NCBI GenBank assembly: GCA_023473845.1
Contig: JAMCYA010000044.1
Coordinates: forward strand, 1-6,024
Direction of reading: 5' to 3'
Origin: Patescibacteria group bacterium
GTDB lineage: Bacteria > Patescibacteriota > Doudnabacteria > UBA920
Length of the DNA: 6,024 nucleotides
The notes beneath the pieces were generated by a model. It was not told the origin of the DNA. It searched no databases and saw nothing but the letters and a program-made list of their open reading frames with translations. A program made the translations under genes and the position numbers. Numbering within the stretch: the first letter of the stretch is position 1; every line of letters begins with the position of its first letter. This document shows positions 4,861 to 6,024 of the stretch, piece by piece.

Positions 4861-4890
4861 CCGTGCTCTAATTCGCGCGAATAGGCGAAC
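4861..4890. repeat. Direct repeat copy 2 with 12-bp palindrome, upstream of engB
   Basis: This is the second copy of the element at 4136-4165 (28 of 30 identical, core 4871-4890 exact). Here the sequence after the core, GAAAGGAATTT, provides the engB ribosome binding site. The element lies in the 58-nt gap between the DUF4260 gene and engB. A weak -10-like TATACC overlaps its left edge (4857-4862). Confidence 0.9.
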
Positions 4891-4901
4891 GAAAGGAATT
4901 T

Positions 4902-5471
4902 GTGAATATAACTTCGGCCAAATTTGTAAAAGGGATAGTGGGAGAAGACGAGCTTTTGGAAGACGGCACGCCCCAGGTGGTTTTTATTGGCCGGTCCAAT
5001 GTGGGCAAGTCCAGCGTGATCAATTCTTTAACGGGCAAAAAAGGGTTGGCCAAAACCAGTGCCTTTCCCGGGCACACCCAGGAAATAAATCTTTTTCTTA
5101 TAAACAACAAAGTTTACTTGGTGGATTTGCCGGGTTATGGTTTTGCCCGCGCCTCCAAAGACGTGCAGAACCTGCTCCAGCAGCGCATTTACTGGTATTT
5201 GCTGGGCTCGCCTTACCAACAGAAAAAAGTGGTGATGATTGTGGATGCCGTGGTGGGGGTGACGGACACGGACCTGCAAATGCTCCACAGTTTGGAACAG
5301 GCGGACAAAAATGTGGTGATTGTGGCCAACAAGGTGGACAAGCTCAAACCCTCGGAATACAAAAGGAAGCTTAAGGACATTCAGGATGCAGTGGGCGACT
5401 ACAAGGTGCTGCCGTATTCCGCGGAAAAACGGATTGGGGTTACAGACCTGGTGAATCAAATTTTAGCTTAA
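4902..5471 (+). CDS. engB: EngB/YsxC ribosome biogenesis GTPase
   Basis: EngB is a small GTPase needed for assembly of the large ribosomal subunit. The 189 residues fit the family's usual length of about 190-210. G motifs are visible in order: G1 GRSNVGKSS (30-38), G2 T59 in PGHTQEIN (56-63), G3 DLPGYG (75-80), G4 NKVD (143-146) and G5 YSAEK (172-176). VDAVVGVTDTD (114-124) matches the family's IDxRHGxTxxD segment, although the usual Arg-His is replaced by Val-Val. G4 reads NKVD, the canonical Ras-like form, where many EngB proteins have TKxD. The start is a GTG with AAAGGA at 4892-4897, only 4 nt away, which is short but usable. An adjacent 12-bp palindrome suggests its own regulation. A strong terminator follows 10 nt after the stop. 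Confidence 0.95.
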   Translation: MNITSAKFVKGIVGEDELLEDGTPQVVFIGRSNVGKSSVINSLTGKKGLAKTSAFPGHTQEINLFLINNKVYLVDLPGYGFARASKDVQNLLQQRIYWYLLGSPYQQKKVVMIVDAVVGVTDTDLQMLHSLEQADKNVVIVANKVDKLKPSEYKRKLKDIQDAVGDYKVLPYSAEKRIGVTDLVNQILA

Positions 5472-5481
5472 AAGTATTTCA

Positions 5482-5507
5482 CAAAACCCCGCGAAAGCGG
5501 GGTTTTG
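5482..5507 (+). terminator. Intrinsic terminator after engB
   Basis: A perfect 11-bp stem, CAAAACCCCGC/GCGGGGTTTTG, is closed by a GAAA tetraloop. The T-run lies inside the descending arm and continues as ATTATTTT. The A/T symmetry would let it also stop transcription from the right. Confidence 0.92.
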
Positions 5508-5580
5508 ATTATTTTGAGGTAATTTTTGCCAAAGAAAGATCCGCAGGTTAGAATAATAGAGTAGAAGTGGATAAATAAGA

Positions 5581-5609
5581 TTGACAAAGGGTGAACGATT
5601 GTATACTAT
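5581..5609 (+). promoter_or_regulatory. Promoter of the methyltransferase region with consensus -35
   Basis: TTGACA (5581-5586) is a perfect -35 box, the only one noticed at any promoter in this window. Overlapping candidate -10 boxes follow: TATACT (5602-5607, 15-nt spacer, five of six matches) and TACTAT (5604-5609, 17-nt spacer, four of six). Transcription would start near 5614-5616, just after the ATG at 5612 and about 30 nt before the ATG at 5648. Confidence 0.6.
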
Positions 5610-5611
5610 AT

Positions 5612-5683
5612 ATGAAAGCAGAGAAAACAAGCAAAAAACGAAATAAAATGAGTGAAAAGATACTCGGTGCTGAAAACCTATAA
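5612..5683 (+). other. Short in-frame leader ORF ending in TAA, upstream of the methyltransferase frame
   Basis: From ATG 5612, or from the in-frame ATG 5648 (MSEKILGAENL), the reading frame runs to a TAA at 5681-5683. It then continues in the same frame, with no further stop, into recognisable methyltransferase sequence. The simplest reading is that this is the original N-terminus of the methyltransferase, cut off by a nonsense mutation (for example CAA or AAA to TAA). A separate leader peptide of 11 or 23 residues is the alternative. No good ribosome binding site precedes either ATG. Confidence 0.5.
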
Positions 5684-6024
5684 GCTTACTTCAGCAAGGA
5701 CGATTTTGTTCTTTATAATGCTGATTCTTTAAAATTGCTGGCCCAGTTACCGGAAAATTCGGTAGATATGGTTTTTGCTGATCCTCCTTACTTGCTTTCT
5801 AACGGGGGATTTACAGTTCATGCTGGACGCCGGGTGAGTGTGAACAAGGGCACGTGGGACAAAAGCAATGGGCTAAAAAAAGATTTTGAATTTCACCTGG
5901 AATGGATACAGGCTGTGAAGCGGGTCCTAAAACCCGAAGGCACGATTTGGATTAGCGGCACATACCACTCTATTTACCAGTGTGGCTTTGCTTTGCAGGT
6001 GGCCGGCTTTCATGTGCTCAACGA
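5684..6024 (+). CDS. Adenine-specific DNA methyltransferase, DpnA-like (N-terminal part; start disrupted, runs off right edge)
   Basis: Members of this family methylate adenine N6 using S-adenosylmethionine; DpnA itself acts on GATC. The frame opens AYFSKDDFVLYNADSLKLL, continues into the catalytic motif IV DPPY (5780-5791) within DMVFADPPYLLSNGG, then VSVNKGTWDKS and RVLKPEGTIWISGTYHSIYQ. This is the arrangement I know from DpnA-type beta-class enzymes, where motif IV precedes the AdoMet-binding FxGxG motif. The latter would lie beyond the window. The TAA at 5681-5683 is directly upstream, and no ATG, GTG or TTG occurs between it and a TTG at 5735. A start at 5735 would leave only about 15 residues before motif IV and lose the conserved opening strand. 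The gene may therefore be inactive, or start at a rare codon. No restriction endonuclease gene is visible. The sequence here and upstream looks AT-richer than the neighbouring genes, which fits transfer. Confidence 0.85.

Noticed and set aside
1..6024. Alternative genetic code with UGA as glycine
   Set aside because: The 111-residue gene ends in TGA at a sensible point, and no recognised gene carries an in-frame TGA. The only odd in-frame stop is a TAA.
1..6024. CRISPR array, tRNA, rRNA or riboswitch
   Set aside because: No regularly spaced repeats, no tRNA cloverleaf pattern and no rRNA-like stretch were seen. The two copies of the palindromic element are about 700 nt apart and flank whole genes.

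Overview
The window looks like chromosome from a Candidate Phyla Radiation (Patescibacteria) bacterium. This rests on recognition of gene families, not on a database search. The genes are short and densely packed. The MurE-like ligase lacks the usual N-terminal substrate domain, TsaB is reduced to one domain, the winged-helix regulator is 86 residues, and an EngB GTPase is present. At least one gene ends in TGA, so the UGA-to-glycine recoding of Gracilibacteria/SR1 is not supported. I cannot name the lineage within the radiation.

Layout. Positions 1-673 (minus strand) hold a two-gene membrane unit: a 111-residue two-helix protein followed by the start of a larger membrane-anchored protein that runs off the left edge. 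A divergent promoter region (674-751) separates it from a plus-strand pair, the MurE-like ligase (752-2056) and a short TsaB (2061-2360). These end at a bidirectional terminator shared with the convergent minus-strand ABC exporter: ATPase 3125-4066, then permease 2389-3132, overlapping by 8 nt. A 139-nt divergent region (4067-4205) leads to the plus-strand ArsR-type regulator (4206-4466), a DUF4260 membrane protein (4484-4843) and EngB (4902-5471), closed by a strong hairpin terminator. After it comes an AT-rich stretch with a consensus -35 box and the first part of a DpnA-like adenine DNA methyltransferase that runs off the right edge. No gene-free stretch exceeds 300 bases.

How the genes relate. 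MurE acts in peptidoglycan precursor synthesis, TsaB in tRNA t6A modification and EngB in 50S ribosome assembly, all housekeeping roles. The two ABC genes form one exporter. The ArsR-type protein is the only regulator visible and sits divergently from the exporter.

The strongest unexpected signal is a perfect 50-bp inverted repeat inside the ABC ATPase gene (3426-3475 and 3719-3768). One arm encodes the normal segment after the Q-loop. The other is its reverse complement and replaces the 15 codons just after the H-loop histidine, with no change in length or frame. This looks like a template-switch mutation or a reconstruction artefact. Other points are a repeated palindromic element upstream of both arsR and engB, -10 boxes placed for leaderless transcription at two operon heads, and an in-frame TAA close to the start of the methyltransferase.
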